DNA of 38,973 nucleotides from contig NZ_BMRP01000058.1 of assembly GCF_014648695.1 (NCBI RefSeq), forward strand, positions 1-38,973, written 5' to 3'. Of the stretch, positions 1 to 8,446 are shown one piece after another. The position numbers and the translations under genes were made by a program. Under the pieces are notes generated by a model that did no database searches, was not told where the DNA came from, and worked only from the letters and a program-made list of their open reading frames with translations. The stretch's first letter is position 1, and the number at the start of each line of letters is the position of its first letter. This stretch comes from Streptomyces albospinus (lineage in GTDB: Bacteria > Actinomycetota > Actinomycetes > Streptomycetales > Streptomycetaceae).

Positions 1-824
1 CCCCCCACCCCCGCTCACCCATGCCTCCCCGCCCCGCCGCTGTGCCCCGCCCCGCCTCGCCCACCTCGGTGCTCGCGGCTCGCGTACTGCGCCTCGCCTC
101 GACCCACTCCGCTCCAGGTGCTCCGGCCGCCCCTGGTTCCGTGTGTCTGCGGACGAGCCGACCAGTGGCCTGGCCTGGCTCGTGCAGCCGACTGGTCGGA
201 CGTCCATGGTCGTTCCTGTCAGTCGGCTGCGCGCCCTACGCTCCGATCGTGGAGCGTCACGCAGTCGTGGCTCGGCGCGGGCGTTCAGTCATCCGGCCCG
301 AGTCGGTCACACCGGCCGTCGAACCAGGCGTGCACGCCTATCCGTTGGCCGTCCTCGGTAGCAGAATTCCACGCGGTGATCGGCCTCTGCCCTAACTCTC
401 TGCTGCACCAGTGCACTTCGCCACTGGCTCGACCAGCCCCCTCCGTGACGGTTCGCTGTGCGTGATTCGCCTGGCGTGATTCGCCGGGCGTGCATCGCGC
501 AGGTAACTGCGGGTGTGAACGGATCAGCAGAGCGGGCGTGGCCTACCACTCATGGATCACCTTCTGCTCATGGCTCGCTTCCTGATGTGGGAATGCTCCT
601 GTGCGCATCCGTGCTCGACGTGTCGCGCGTTGTGCGCCGAGCGCCGAGCGCCGAGCGCCGAGCGCCGAGCGCCGAGCGCCGAGTGGGGCGCATTGCATCG
701 TGTTGCGCTGTGCGCCTCGCACTGGTGATCCGGGCTCGGACTGCGCGCGACTCGTGAGCCGTGGCATGTGTCGTCGATCAGCGCGTCGCTCGTGCTTGCT
801 GTCCGGAGCCTGTCCGGTGATCGG
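1..824. other. Region without a convincing gene
   Basis: No open frame here has a protein-like composition: those present are arginine/proline/serine rich, lack good ribosome binding sites and overlap on both strands, as expected of random GC-rich DNA. I see no tRNA, rRNA or transposase. The region holds a heptanucleotide tandem repeat (634-682, listed separately) and a short imperfect duplication near 466-492 in which gtgattcgcc occurs twice 14 bp apart. The frame runs off the left window edge, so an incomplete gene from outside cannot be excluded. Confidence 0.5.
634..682. repeat. Tandem repeat, 7 copies of GCGCCGA
   Basis: Seven perfect head-to-tail copies of the 7-bp unit GCGCCGA occupy 634-682, and the array ends abruptly at gtgggg. 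The array lies outside any gene I can support. Because 7 is not a multiple of 3, a change in copy number would shift any frame across it. Such perfect short arrays are prone to slippage. Confidence 0.95.
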
Positions 825-1145
825 CTACGGTCGGGAGCCGCGCCGGCGGCCCGGGTCGTTGCGTCTGCCGAACACGTCGTTCCGGCCTCGGTCAGGCTCG
901 TAGGGCGGTATGTCCCTGCCGGGCTGGTAGTGAGGTCCCTGGTGGATGTGCCGGATGACCATGGCCAGGTCCGCGGCGGCCACCAATGCCAGGGTGGCGC
1001 AGGCTGCTGCCCATTGCGGTCGGCCGGCCATGACGAAGGCGACGGCCCCGGCGATGGCCCATAGCAGTCCCCACAACGCCAGCCCGCACCGCATTCTCAG
1101 CGGGCTGCGTGCGTGCAGGGGCTCATTTCCCGTGCGCATCGACAC
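825..1145 (-). CDS. DUF6343 family small membrane protein
   Basis: A 106-residue protein with two predicted membrane segments, roughly residues 18-40 (RCGLALWGLLWAIAGAVAF) and 46-62 (AAACATLALVAAADLAM), followed by a polar tail containing HIHQGPHYQPGRDIPPYEPDR. From memory the short N-terminal arm (RTGNEP..ARSPLRMR) and this tail are typical of the DUF6343 family of streptomycetes, whose function is unknown. The frame opens at a GTG (1145), but the methionine two codons later (1139) is equally possible, with a GGGAG about 11 bases upstream of it. It is transcribed in the same direction as the UvrD-like helicase gene ending 64 bp upstream and could be read from it. Confidence 0.7.
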   Translation of the reverse strand: MSMRTGNEPLHARSPLRMRCGLALWGLLWAIAGAVAFVMAGRPQWAAACATLALVAAADLAMVIRHIHQGPHYQPGRDIPPYEPDRGRNDVFGRRNDPGRRRGSRP

Positions 1146-1209
1146 CCATCTCCCACCCCCAGCATCCTCCTGATCGGCGCGTCAGTCACCTGTCCGTTGC
1201 GATCTGTCC

Positions 1210-2775
1210 TTATCCGCCACTCCTGGTGGGTGGTCGTTGTGTGGTCCTCGTTCCGGTGGGCTCCTCTGCGTCCTCCTCCTGTTTCGGCTCTGTGGGGCGT
1301 GGGTCGCCCGCGAGGTGGTTGTTGATCCACGACAGGCCGCCGAGGTCGAGCTGTGACCGGGCGCGTGTCACCGCTACATACGCCAGGCGCGCCTCGTCGA
1401 CGTCGATCGGACCGGGGAGCGGCGTTCCGTCCTCGCCGCGCTCGTCTAGATCGTCGGGGCCGGTGAAGTCGTCCGCGATGCGTACGCTCGCCCACTCGCG
1501 GCCCTTGGCGCGATGGGCGGTGGACACCGTCACCTGGGCGGACTCTTCGGGTGAGAGCCGGTCCAGGGCGTGGAGGACGGCTGCGGTGCCGTGTTCGTCG
1601 ACCAGTTCCACCAAGGGCAGTAGGTCGCGCCCGGCCGGGTCGAACTCTGCGTACTCGCGGAGTTCCGCCCAGGACTCGAACAGCATCAGCTCGGGGTGTG
1701 AGGTTCGCCGGCCCGATTCGAGGTCGTGGGCGGCACGGGCCAGTGAGCGCAGTGCCTCGCCGCCGCCCGCGAGGGCGACCCGGCGGTTCGCTTCGAGCTG
1801 CCGTATCACCGCGACCATCGCCCCGACGTTGGTCCGGCACAGGATCGCGTCCGGGGTGAGGAGGGCTCGCAGGTCGGTTGTCCGCTCTGGTGATCCCGTG
1901 AGGCGGATGGGGGCGTCGACGATCGCCAACCAGCGGTTGGCCTCGGCTGCGAGCGCCGGCCCGAAGCGGAAGGAATGGGAGAGGCTGAGCTGCGTGCCGT
2001 CGAAGCCGGTCATGACGTCGCGGGCGCCGCGCCAGCCGTAGATGGCCTGTGCGGAGTCTCCGACCAGTACCAGCTGTGCGTGGTCGCGCTGGGCTGTGAG
2101 GACCTGCTCGACCACGGGGTTGGTGTCCTGGGCCTCGTCGAGGAGCAGGAAGTCCGCCGGGATGACGGGTTCGCTGAGTGCCCACATTTTGAGGTAATGG
2201 TCGTGTTCGAAGCGGACGACGCCGTGGTCCGGGTTCTGCAGGTCGGCCCAGGCTCTGCGTGCGTAGGGCAATACGAGGTCGGCGAGTTGGGTGTGGAGGG
2301 GTTCGGATTCGGCTCCTCTCAAGGGTGGGACGTGGTGGTGGGCGATTTCCTTGTCGGCCGAGTGGCAGAAGCGGGTGACGGTGCGCAGGGCTGTGTGGGA
2401 GAGGGCCTTGTTGTTGACCTTGCGTGGTCCGATGCGTAAGAACATGCCGTCGTCGATGCCGAGTGCGGCGCCTGTGCGCCAGCCCGCCTGCCGTGGGGCG
2501 TTCATCCGCGCTTGGTAGTACCTGCCCACTGCGGCGTACGCGAGGGCGTGGGCGGTTCCGCAGGACACTTCGGTGGGGAATGTCCGGGCGGCGTGGCGTG
2601 CGACGGTCCTGTTGAAGGCGATGTACCGGCCGAGTCGGCCCTGTCGCTGCGCGGAGTGCGCGAGCATCGCAAGGGTTGTGGTCTTGCCGGTGCCGGCACC
2701 GGCCTGGATCACGAGATGAGCGCCTGTGGGGAACGCCTCGGCCGCGGCGGTCTGCTCGGGGGTGGGGGTGTGCAT
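1210..2775 (-). CDS. UvrD/Rep-like superfamily 1 helicase (ATPase)
   Basis: A 521-residue ATP-dependent DNA helicase-like protein. Visible motifs are Walker A GAGTGKT (26-32), Walker B DEAQD (213-217), motif III GDSAQAIYGWRGA (239-251), motif V VSTAHRAKGREW (about 418) and motif VI YVAVTRAR (about 466). At 521 residues it is shorter than UvrD/PcrA (over 700), so the 1B/2B accessory domains are probably reduced. This resembles the F-box-helicase-like or UvrD-like short helicases. It probably unwinds or translocates on DNA, but the substrate cannot be read from sequence. The start is supported by AAGGAG six bases upstream of the ATG. The C-terminal ~40 residues are Pro/Thr/Arg rich and likely disordered. 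It is divergent from the 222-aa gene at 3088. Confidence 0.85.
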   Translation of the reverse strand: MHTPTPEQTAAAEAFPTGAHLVIQAGAGTGKTTTLAMLAHSAQRQGRLGRYIAFNRTVARHAARTFPTEVSCGTAHALAYAAVGRYYQARMNAPRQAGWRTGAALGIDDGMFLRIGPRKVNNKALSHTALRTVTRFCHSADKEIAHHHVPPLRGAESEPLHTQLADLVLPYARRAWADLQNPDHGVVRFEHDHYLKMWALSEPVIPADFLLLDEAQDTNPVVEQVLTAQRDHAQLVLVGDSAQAIYGWRGARDVMTGFDGTQLSLSHSFRFGPALAAEANRWLAIVDAPIRLTGSPERTTDLRALLTPDAILCRTNVGAMVAVIRQLEANRRVALAGGGEALRSLARAAHDLESGRRTSHPELMLFESWAELREYAEFDPAGRDLLPLVELVDEHGTAAVLHALDRLSPEESAQVTVSTAHRAKGREWASVRIADDFTGPDDLDERGEDGTPLPGPIDVDEARLAYVAVTRARSQLDLGGLSWINNHLAGDPRPTEPKQEEDAEEPTGTRTTQRPPTRSGG

Positions 2776-2995
2776 GGGGGCTCCTTGCCGATAAGGATGA
2801 TTACGGAGAGTTATCTATGTGGCCGACTGTAATCGACTTCGGAGTGAGGTGGGAGGAGGCCCTGCGGCCTGTGGATAACTTTCTTGCCGTGTATGCGACG
2901 CGGCAGCGGAGGGATGTCTGAGCTGTGGCTATGCGGTGTTGGCGCGGCTTCTTCCTCCCGTGTGCGGGTGCGCGTGGGGACATACTGCGGAGGCG

Positions 2996-3018
2996 TTGTC
3001 AGTGGCGTCTGCTTCCAT
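2996..3018 (+). promoter_or_regulatory. RecA-NDp-like promoter, imperfect -10
   Basis: TTGTCAGTG (2996-3004) is a full match to the upstream half of the RecA-NDp/PafBC promoter (TTGTCRGTG-N8-TANNNT). After exactly eight bases comes TTCCAT (3013-3018), which departs from TANNNT at the conserved second position. It points to the gene starting at 3088, giving a leader of about 65 bases. The upstream half is identical to the stronger sites at 11671 and 18629. The rest of the 2786-3087 intergenic region carries the helicase ribosome binding site and no gene. Confidence 0.45.
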
Positions 3019-3087
3019 CGACATCACGCAGAGTTGCTGCGGCGGGAGCGCCGCGGCCGGGCCGCGAGAGACGGGGGAGCGGACGAG

Positions 3088-3756
3088 ATGGGCATCACTT
3101 CGGTATGGGGCATCAGCCCGCACGACGGCAGCGTCATCAGTGCGCTGGAGCCGCGTATGCGGCCGTTGATCGAGTCGGTCCGGGCACTGCCGGAATCCCG
3201 CGAGGCATGGCAGCGCTGGGCGGTCGAGCCACTGCCGGACTGGCGCAGCTGGTACGGCCGCGGCGACGATGCCGGTCGCGGTGCGCTGCCGGAGCGCGAG
3301 CGGGAGCGCATCGACGCGCTGATCGAGTCGTTCCATGGCCTCACGCGCGCGGGGCCGTTCGACGAGCTCTATGACGGCAGGTGCGAGGGCGACGACTTCT
3401 CGATCCTCGCCGACGTTTGGAGCGACGACTTCGGACAGCTCGTCCCCTTCCTGGCGGTGCACTCCAAGGACTATGCGGTCCCGGCCCTCTTCCATGCCAT
3501 CGGCAGCGAACGGGCGGCGCTGATACCGGGCTGGACCGGCAACTTTGTGCTCTCCGCGGCGCAGGTGCGCCAGAGTCTGCCGCAGATCGAGGCTGTCTTC
3601 TCCTTCACGGCGGAGCAGCGCGCCGCGGCCGAGGACCAGCTCTGGCTCGATGTGCGCCCGGGGGAGGAGAGCGTGCTGGACGGGCCGCTCCGCTGCTGGC
3701 GTGAGGCCGCGGCGCACGGCCTGGGACTGTGCGGCGCCGCCGTGCATGTGTGGTGA
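3088..3756 (+). CDS. Hypothetical protein, 222 aa, possibly damage-inducible
   Basis: A soluble acidic protein without signal peptide or membrane segment, starting MGITSVWGISPHDG. I do not recognise the family. It contains several Trp residues (WQRW, WRSWYG, DVWSDDF) and an acidic stretch around residues 100-120 (DELYDGRCEGDD). I chose the ATG at 3088 because GGGGGAG lies eight bases upstream. The open frame extends 68 codons further upstream but with non-protein-like sequence. It is preceded by an imperfect RecA-NDp-type promoter (2996-3018), hinting at control by DNA damage. It is followed after about 175 bp by the SNF2 operon on the same strand. Function unknown. Confidence 0.7.
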   Translation: MGITSVWGISPHDGSVISALEPRMRPLIESVRALPESREAWQRWAVEPLPDWRSWYGRGDDAGRGALPERERERIDALIESFHGLTRAGPFDELYDGRCEGDDFSILADVWSDDFGQLVPFLAVHSKDYAVPALFHAIGSERAALIPGWTGNFVLSAAQVRQSLPQIEAVFSFTAEQRAAAEDQLWLDVRPGEESVLDGPLRCWREAAAHGLGLCGAAVHVW

Positions 3757-3932
3757 TCCATCGGGCCGGCCTCCGGGGGAGGCGCGGCCGTCTGGACGAC
3801 GTGGGGGAGAGCGTGCGTACGACCGTAGACTCGCGGGTCGGGGATGTAGAGGTAAGGGAAGTGAGCCGGGCGCGATGGGTCCGGTGGGCGCCGCGATCGG
3901 CGCGGAAGGATCCGGAAGCAGCAGGGGATGGC

Positions 3933-6900
3933 ATGGTGAGGCACCGGGAGGCGGCCGGCGGGGCGGCTCAGCCGGCGGACGCCTCGCCCGCTGTGCCGCC
4001 CTCGGCAGCAGGAAGCGCCATCGGACTCTCCACTGCCCTGGCGGCGTGTGCTGCGGTGTTCCTGCCCGCCCAGCCGCCGCGCGCCGGGAAGGTCGCCTTC
4101 TGGCGGCCCGATGGCGGTCGGCTCCCCGAGGTGGTGAACGGTGAGGTCGGCGGCGACGGTGCGGAGCCGGACGGTGCGGGTCCGGCAGGCGGCGGCGCAG
4201 TGTCGGCGCAGGGGCAGCTGACCGTTGTGCGGCGCCACGGCAAGGGGGCGCGCAGCCGTACGGTCCCCGCTCTGTTGCTCTCGCTGCCCGAGGCGGTGCC
4301 GCTGCTGGTCCGTGCCCGGCATGATCCCGCTGCCCACCCGGCCGCCGCCTCCTGGGGTGCGGCCACGCTCCATGCTCTGCATCTCGCCGCGCGCGGCAGA
4401 CTGCTGCCGGGGCTGACCGCCGACGACACCGATGCCTGGCGCGCCGGCCCCCTCGACCCCGACGACATCGCGCACCTCCGGGCCATCGCCGCCGCCATGC
4501 CCGCCGAGGCGTATGCCGTACCGCTCCCCGGCAGCCGCCCGCTCCAGGTGCACGAACCGGCGGCTTTGGTGCGGCGCTTCGTGGACGCCGTCGTCGACAC
4601 CCTGCCGCGCACCCCCGCCGCCGAGTTGGTGGCCGGGGCTCCCTTCGCCGCGACCGCCCCGCAGCGTCTTCCCGGTGCCCGCGCATGGGCCGCCGAGGTC
4701 GCGTCCGGTGTGGACGCCGGCGTGCGGCTGTCGCTGCGCCTCGACCTCGCGCCCCATCAGCTCTTCGACACCAGGGAGGACGGCACGGCTGACAGCGGTG
4801 ACGATGGGTGGGGGCGGTCTTCCGGTGGCGCGGGAGTCGAGGAGCGCCGTGCGGCGGCGGCCGTGCTGCAAGTGCAGAGCCTCACCGACCCGACCCTGGT
4901 GGCCGATGCCCGTCAGCTCTGGGAGGGCGAGGGGGCCGATCACTTCGGGCCGAGGTTCCGTGTCGACACCCTCCTCGCGCTGCGCCGCGCCGCCCGCGTC
5001 TGGGCCCCGCTCACCCGCCTCCTGGAACGGCCGGTGCCGGACGTACTGCCGCTCGGCGAGGAGGAGTTGTGCGAGCTGCTGGGGGAGGCCGCGTCCCGGC
5101 TGGGCGCCGCCGGAGTGGCCGTCCACTGGCCCAGGGAACTGGTCCGGGGCCTGACCGCGACGGCGGTGCTGCGCTCCGCGCCGGGCTCGGCCGCGGACGG
5201 CTTCGGGTTCTTCGACGCCGGCGAACTGGCCCAGTTCCGCTGGCAGGTGGCGATGGACGGCGTCCCGCTCACGGAGGCGGAGATGGACGCGCTGGCCGAG
5301 GCGCACCGCCCCGTCGTACGGCTGCGCGACCAGTGGGTGCTGGTCGATCCCGCGCTGGTCCGCAAGGCACGCAAACGCGAACTGGGTTATCTGGAACCGG
5401 CCGAAGCGCTCGCGGCGACACTCGGCGGCACCGCGCAGGTGGACGGCGAAGAGGTCGAGGTGGTGCCCCTGGGGGCCCTAGCCGCGCTGCGCGGGCGCCT
5501 CACCGCTCCGGCGGGCCCGCTGCCGCAGCCGTCCGGACTGCGGGCGACGTTGCGCGACTACCAACTCCGCGGCATGGCCTGGCTCGACACCATGGCCACC
5601 ACCGGACTCGGCGGCTGTCTCGCCGACGACATGGGCCTGGGCAAGACGATCACCGTCATCGCGCTCTATCTGCACCGCCGGCCCACCGCGCCCGTCCTCG
5701 TCGTCTGCCCCGCCTCACTGCTCGGCAACTGGCAGCGCGAGATCGAACGCTTCGCCCCCGGCACTCCCGTACGCCGCTTCCATGGCGCCGGCCGCAGCCT
5801 CGACGGCCTGGACGGCGGCTTCGTGCTGACGACCTACGGGACGATGCGCAGCAGCGCCGCCCAACTGGCCGGCTGTTCTTGGGCATGGGTGGTCGCCGAT
5901 GAGGCGCAGCACGTGAAGAACCCGCGCTCGTCGACCGCCAGGGCGCTGCGCGGGATCAAGACCCCGGCGCGGATCGCCCTCACCGGCACGCCTGTTGAGA
6001 ACAACCTTTCCGAGTTGTGGGCCTTGCTGGACTGGACCACGCCCGGGCTCCTCGGCCCCCTCAAGACGTTCCGCGCGCTGCACGCCAGGGAAGTCGAGGG
6101 CGGCGAGGACCCGCAGGCGGCGGAGCGGCTGGCCCGGCTGGTGCGGCCGTTCATCCTGCGCCGCAAGAAATCCGACCCCGGCATCGCGCCCGAACTCCCG
6201 CCCAAGACCGAGACGGACCATCCGGTTCCCCTGGGCCGCGAACAGGCCGCGCTGTATCAGGCCGTCGTCCGCGAGACCCTCGCCCGGATCGAGGCCGCCG
6301 AGGGCATCGCGCGGCGGGGCCTGGTCATGAAGCTGCTCACCGCCCTCAAACAGATCTGCAACCACCCCGCGCAGTATCTGAAAGAATCCACCCCCGGGCT
6401 CGCCGCCCGCTCCGGCAAGCTCGAACTCCTCGACGAACTCCTGGACACGATCCTCGCCGAGGGCGGCGCCACGTTGGTCTTCACCCAGTACGTGGGCATG
6501 GCGCGACTGCTCGAACACCACCTCGCGACCCGCGGAATCCCCAGCCAACTCCTGCACGGTGGCACCCCGGTGGCCGAACGGGAGAAGATGGTCGACCGCT
6601 TCCAGTCGGGCCGGGCACCGGTCTTCCTGCTGTCCCTGAAGGCGGCGGGCACCGGCCTGAATCTCACCCGCGCCGGACACGTGATCCACTACGACCGCTG
6701 GTGGAACCCGGCGGTGGAGGAGCAGGCCACCGACCGCGCCTACCGCATCGGCCAGACCCAGCCCGTCCAGGTCCACCGGCTGATCGCCGAGGGCACCGTG
6801 GAGGACAACATCGCCCAACTCCTCGCCGCCAAACGGGCGCTCGCCGACGCGGTGCTCTCCGGGGGCGAGAGCGCGCTCACCGAGCTCACCGACGCCGAAC

Positions 6901-6935
6901 TGGCCGATCTCGTGTCCTTGAGGAGGCCTGGATGA
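3933..6935 (+). CDS. SNF2-family DEAD/DEAH-box ATPase (helicase-like)
   Basis: An SWI2/SNF2-type double-stranded-DNA translocase of about 1000 residues. The N-terminal half carries the SNF2-associated region (starting ALAACAAVFLPA, a hallmark of bacterial members). The ATPase core follows, with Walker A DDMGLGKT (565-572), DEAQH (656-660), the QICNHP block and, in the C-terminal RecA-like lobe, LSLKAAGTGLNL, HYDRWWNPAVEEQATDRAYRIGQ and the ending VEDNI. The start is uncertain: the ATG at 3933 has AGGGGA four bases upstream, while an in-frame GTG at 3861 with GAGG nine bases upstream would add 24 residues. A TAGACT at 3826-3831 could be a -10 element. The stop codon overlaps the next start (ATGA), so the SWIM protein is translationally coupled. 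Confidence 0.93.
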   Translation: MVRHREAAGGAAQPADASPAVPPSAAGSAIGLSTALAACAAVFLPAQPPRAGKVAFWRPDGGRLPEVVNGEVGGDGAEPDGAGPAGGGAVSAQGQLTVVRRHGKGARSRTVPALLLSLPEAVPLLVRARHDPAAHPAAASWGAATLHALHLAARGRLLPGLTADDTDAWRAGPLDPDDIAHLRAIAAAMPAEAYAVPLPGSRPLQVHEPAALVRRFVDAVVDTLPRTPAAELVAGAPFAATAPQRLPGARAWAAEVASGVDAGVRLSLRLDLAPHQLFDTREDGTADSGDDGWGRSSGGAGVEERRAAAAVLQVQSLTDPTLVADARQLWEGEGADHFGPRFRVDTLLALRRAARVWAPLTRLLERPVPDVLPLGEEELCELLGEAASRLGAAGVAVHWPRELVRGLTATAVLRSAPGSAADGFGFFDAGELAQFRWQVAMDGVPLTEAEMDALAEAHRPVVRLRDQWVLVDPALVRKARKRELGYLEPAEALAATLGGTAQVDGEEVEVVPLGALAALRGRLTAPAGPLPQPSGLRATLRDYQLRGMAWLDTMATTGLGGCLADDMGLGKTITVIALYLHRRPTAPVLVVCPASLLGNWQREIERFAPGTPVRRFHGAGRSLDGLDGGFVLTTYGTMRSSAAQLAGCSWAWVVADEAQHVKNPRSSTARALRGIKTPARIALTGTPVENNLSELWALLDWTTPGLLGPLKTFRALHAREVEGGEDPQAAERLARLVRPFILRRKKSDPGIAPELPPKTETDHPVPLGREQAALYQAVVRETLARIEAAEGIARRGLVMKLLTALKQICNHPAQYLKESTPGLAARSGKLELLDELLDTILAEGGATLVFTQYVGMARLLEHHLATRGIPSQLLHGGTPVAEREKMVDRFQSGRAPVFLLSLKAAGTGLNLTRAGHVIHYDRWWNPAVEEQATDRAYRIGQTQPVQVHRLIAEGTVEDNIAQLLAAKRALADAVLSGGESALTELTDAELADLVSLRRPG

Positions 6936-8446
6936 GTCCCCTTTCCCGGGGACGTCCCGGTGCCTCGGGGCGCACCGCCGCGGCGGACCGACTGGCCCGC
7001 GCGGACCGTTCGCGCACGTTCCCGCCGTTGCCGGACCGTCCTGGTGCCGGGGAGCCGTTCGCCGCGTCCTGGTGGGGCGGCGCCTGGCTGGAGGCCCTGG
7101 AGAGCACCGCACTCGACAGTGCCCGGCTCGCCCGCGGCCGGGTCTACGCCCAAGGCGGCCATGTGGACACGATCAACGTCACCCCGGGGCGCATCCTGGC
7201 GACCGTACGGGGCAGCCGGCCCCGCCCGTACAGTGCCGAGATCCGCCTCAGGACCCTCGCCGACACGGAGTGGGACGCCATCCTGGACGCCGTCGCCGCG
7301 GAGCCCGCACACCTCACCGCCCTGCTGGCCAAGAAGCTGCCCCGCGCACTGGCCGAGGGGGAGACGGGGATCCTCCCGGGGCCGGGCGACCTGGTGCCCC
7401 GGTGTTCGTGTCCGGACCACGGCAGGCCGTGCAAGCACGCTGCGGCGCTCTGCTTCCAGGTGGCCCGCCTGCTGGACGCCGACCCGTTCGTCCTGCTGCT
7501 GATGCGCGGCCGTGGCGAGCGGGAACTCCTCGACGAGCTCTCGCGCCGCCACACCGCCCACACCGCTCGGGAGAGCCGGACCGGTGCCGCTCTCATGGGT
7601 ATCCAGGCACCCGGAGGGGGTGGATCCGCTTTCGCCGCATCCATGGCCGGACCAGGCCCGGCAGCGGCGAGCCGGACGGGAGCGGCCGAGCCTGCTGGCG
7701 CAGTGGCCACGGGCCCGGTCCCCGCGTCCACGGAGGGGGCCGGGCGGGCTGCAACGGCGGCACCGGCGCCCCGCGGTGTCCTCGCCCGGGACGCTCTTTC
7801 GAGCCGCCCCGGACCGTCGCTCCCGCCACCTCTGGCGGTGCCACCGCACCCCGGCCACCCGCCGACCCTCCCCGACGGCGAAGGGCTCCCGTTCGATCCG
7901 GCCACCCTCGAATTCCTGGCCGCCGACGCCGCGGCCCGCGCCCATGCCTACGTCACCGCCGCCGGAGCCCCGGCCACCGGGGGCGCGCGCCCGGCCGCCC
8001 CCGGCCCGTATGCGGCGCTGCCCCCATGGGAGGACGCCATCCGCCTGACCGCGACCGCCCACCCCACCGCCGGTCTGACCGCCACCACCCGGGCGCTCTA
8101 CCGCGATCTGGCGGCGGCGACCGGCCGTACCTCCGCGGACGTCGCCCGGTCCGTCGCCGCCTGGCGGCAGGGCGGCCGTGAAGGGCTCGCCCTGCTGGAG
8201 GACACCTGGAATCCCCCGGCCGGCGACTTCGACCGGGCCCGCAGCGCCCTGCTGGCCGCCGGCCTGCCCGCCCTGCGCCCCCGCCGCAACCACCTCACCG
8301 ACCCCGACCGCGGCATCCAGCTGCGCTTCGGCCACGACAACCGCTGGTACCCCTACGAATCCGAGCCCGGAGCCGAGGACTGGTGGCCCGCCGGGCCCGC
8401 GGACCCCGACCCCGTAGGCGCACTCACCTCCCTGGTGGCGCGATGA
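6932..8446 (+). CDS. SWIM zinc-finger domain protein
   Basis: A 504-residue protein with a SWIM zinc-binding motif of the form CxCx6CxH, at C158, C160, C167 and H169 (CSCPDHGRPCKH). Before it lies a conserved region (FAASWWGGAWLEALE, YAQGGHVDTINVTPGRI) typical of bacterial SWIM proteins paired with SNF2 ATPases. Residues about 210-310 are Ala/Pro/Gly-rich and look like a flexible linker. The C-terminus (from about 370) contains a helical region ending with a Trp-rich segment (NRWYPYESEPGAEDWWPAG). SWIM domains are known to bind DNA or proteins, and here the likely partner is the coupled SNF2 ATPase. The ATG overlaps the SNF2 stop and has GAGGAGG upstream. The stop overlaps the next start in another ATGA. 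Confidence 0.88.
   Translation: MSPLSRGRPGASGRTAAADRLARADRSRTFPPLPDRPGAGEPFAASWWGGAWLEALESTALDSARLARGRVYAQGGHVDTINVTPGRILATVRGSRPRPYSAEIRLRTLADTEWDAILDAVAAEPAHLTALLAKKLPRALAEGETGILPGPGDLVPRCSCPDHGRPCKHAAALCFQVARLLDADPFVLLLMRGRGERELLDELSRRHTAHTARESRTGAALMGIQAPGGGGSAFAASMAGPGPAAASRTGAAEPAGAVATGPVPASTEGAGRAATAAPAPRGVLARDALSSRPGPSLPPPLAVPPHPGHPPTLPDGEGLPFDPATLEFLAADAAARAHAYVTAAGAPATGGARPAAPGPYAALPPWEDAIRLTATAHPTAGLTATTRALYRDLAAATGRTSADVARSVAAWRQGGREGLALLEDTWNPPAGDFDRARSALLAAGLPALRPRRNHLTDPDRGIQLRFGHDNRWYPYESEPGAEDWWPAGPADPDPVGALTSLVAR

Noticed and set aside
198..230. Another RecA-NDp site (TGTCAGTC then TACGCT)
   Set aside because: The -35 half ends in C instead of G and the spacing to TACGCT is 12 rather than 8.
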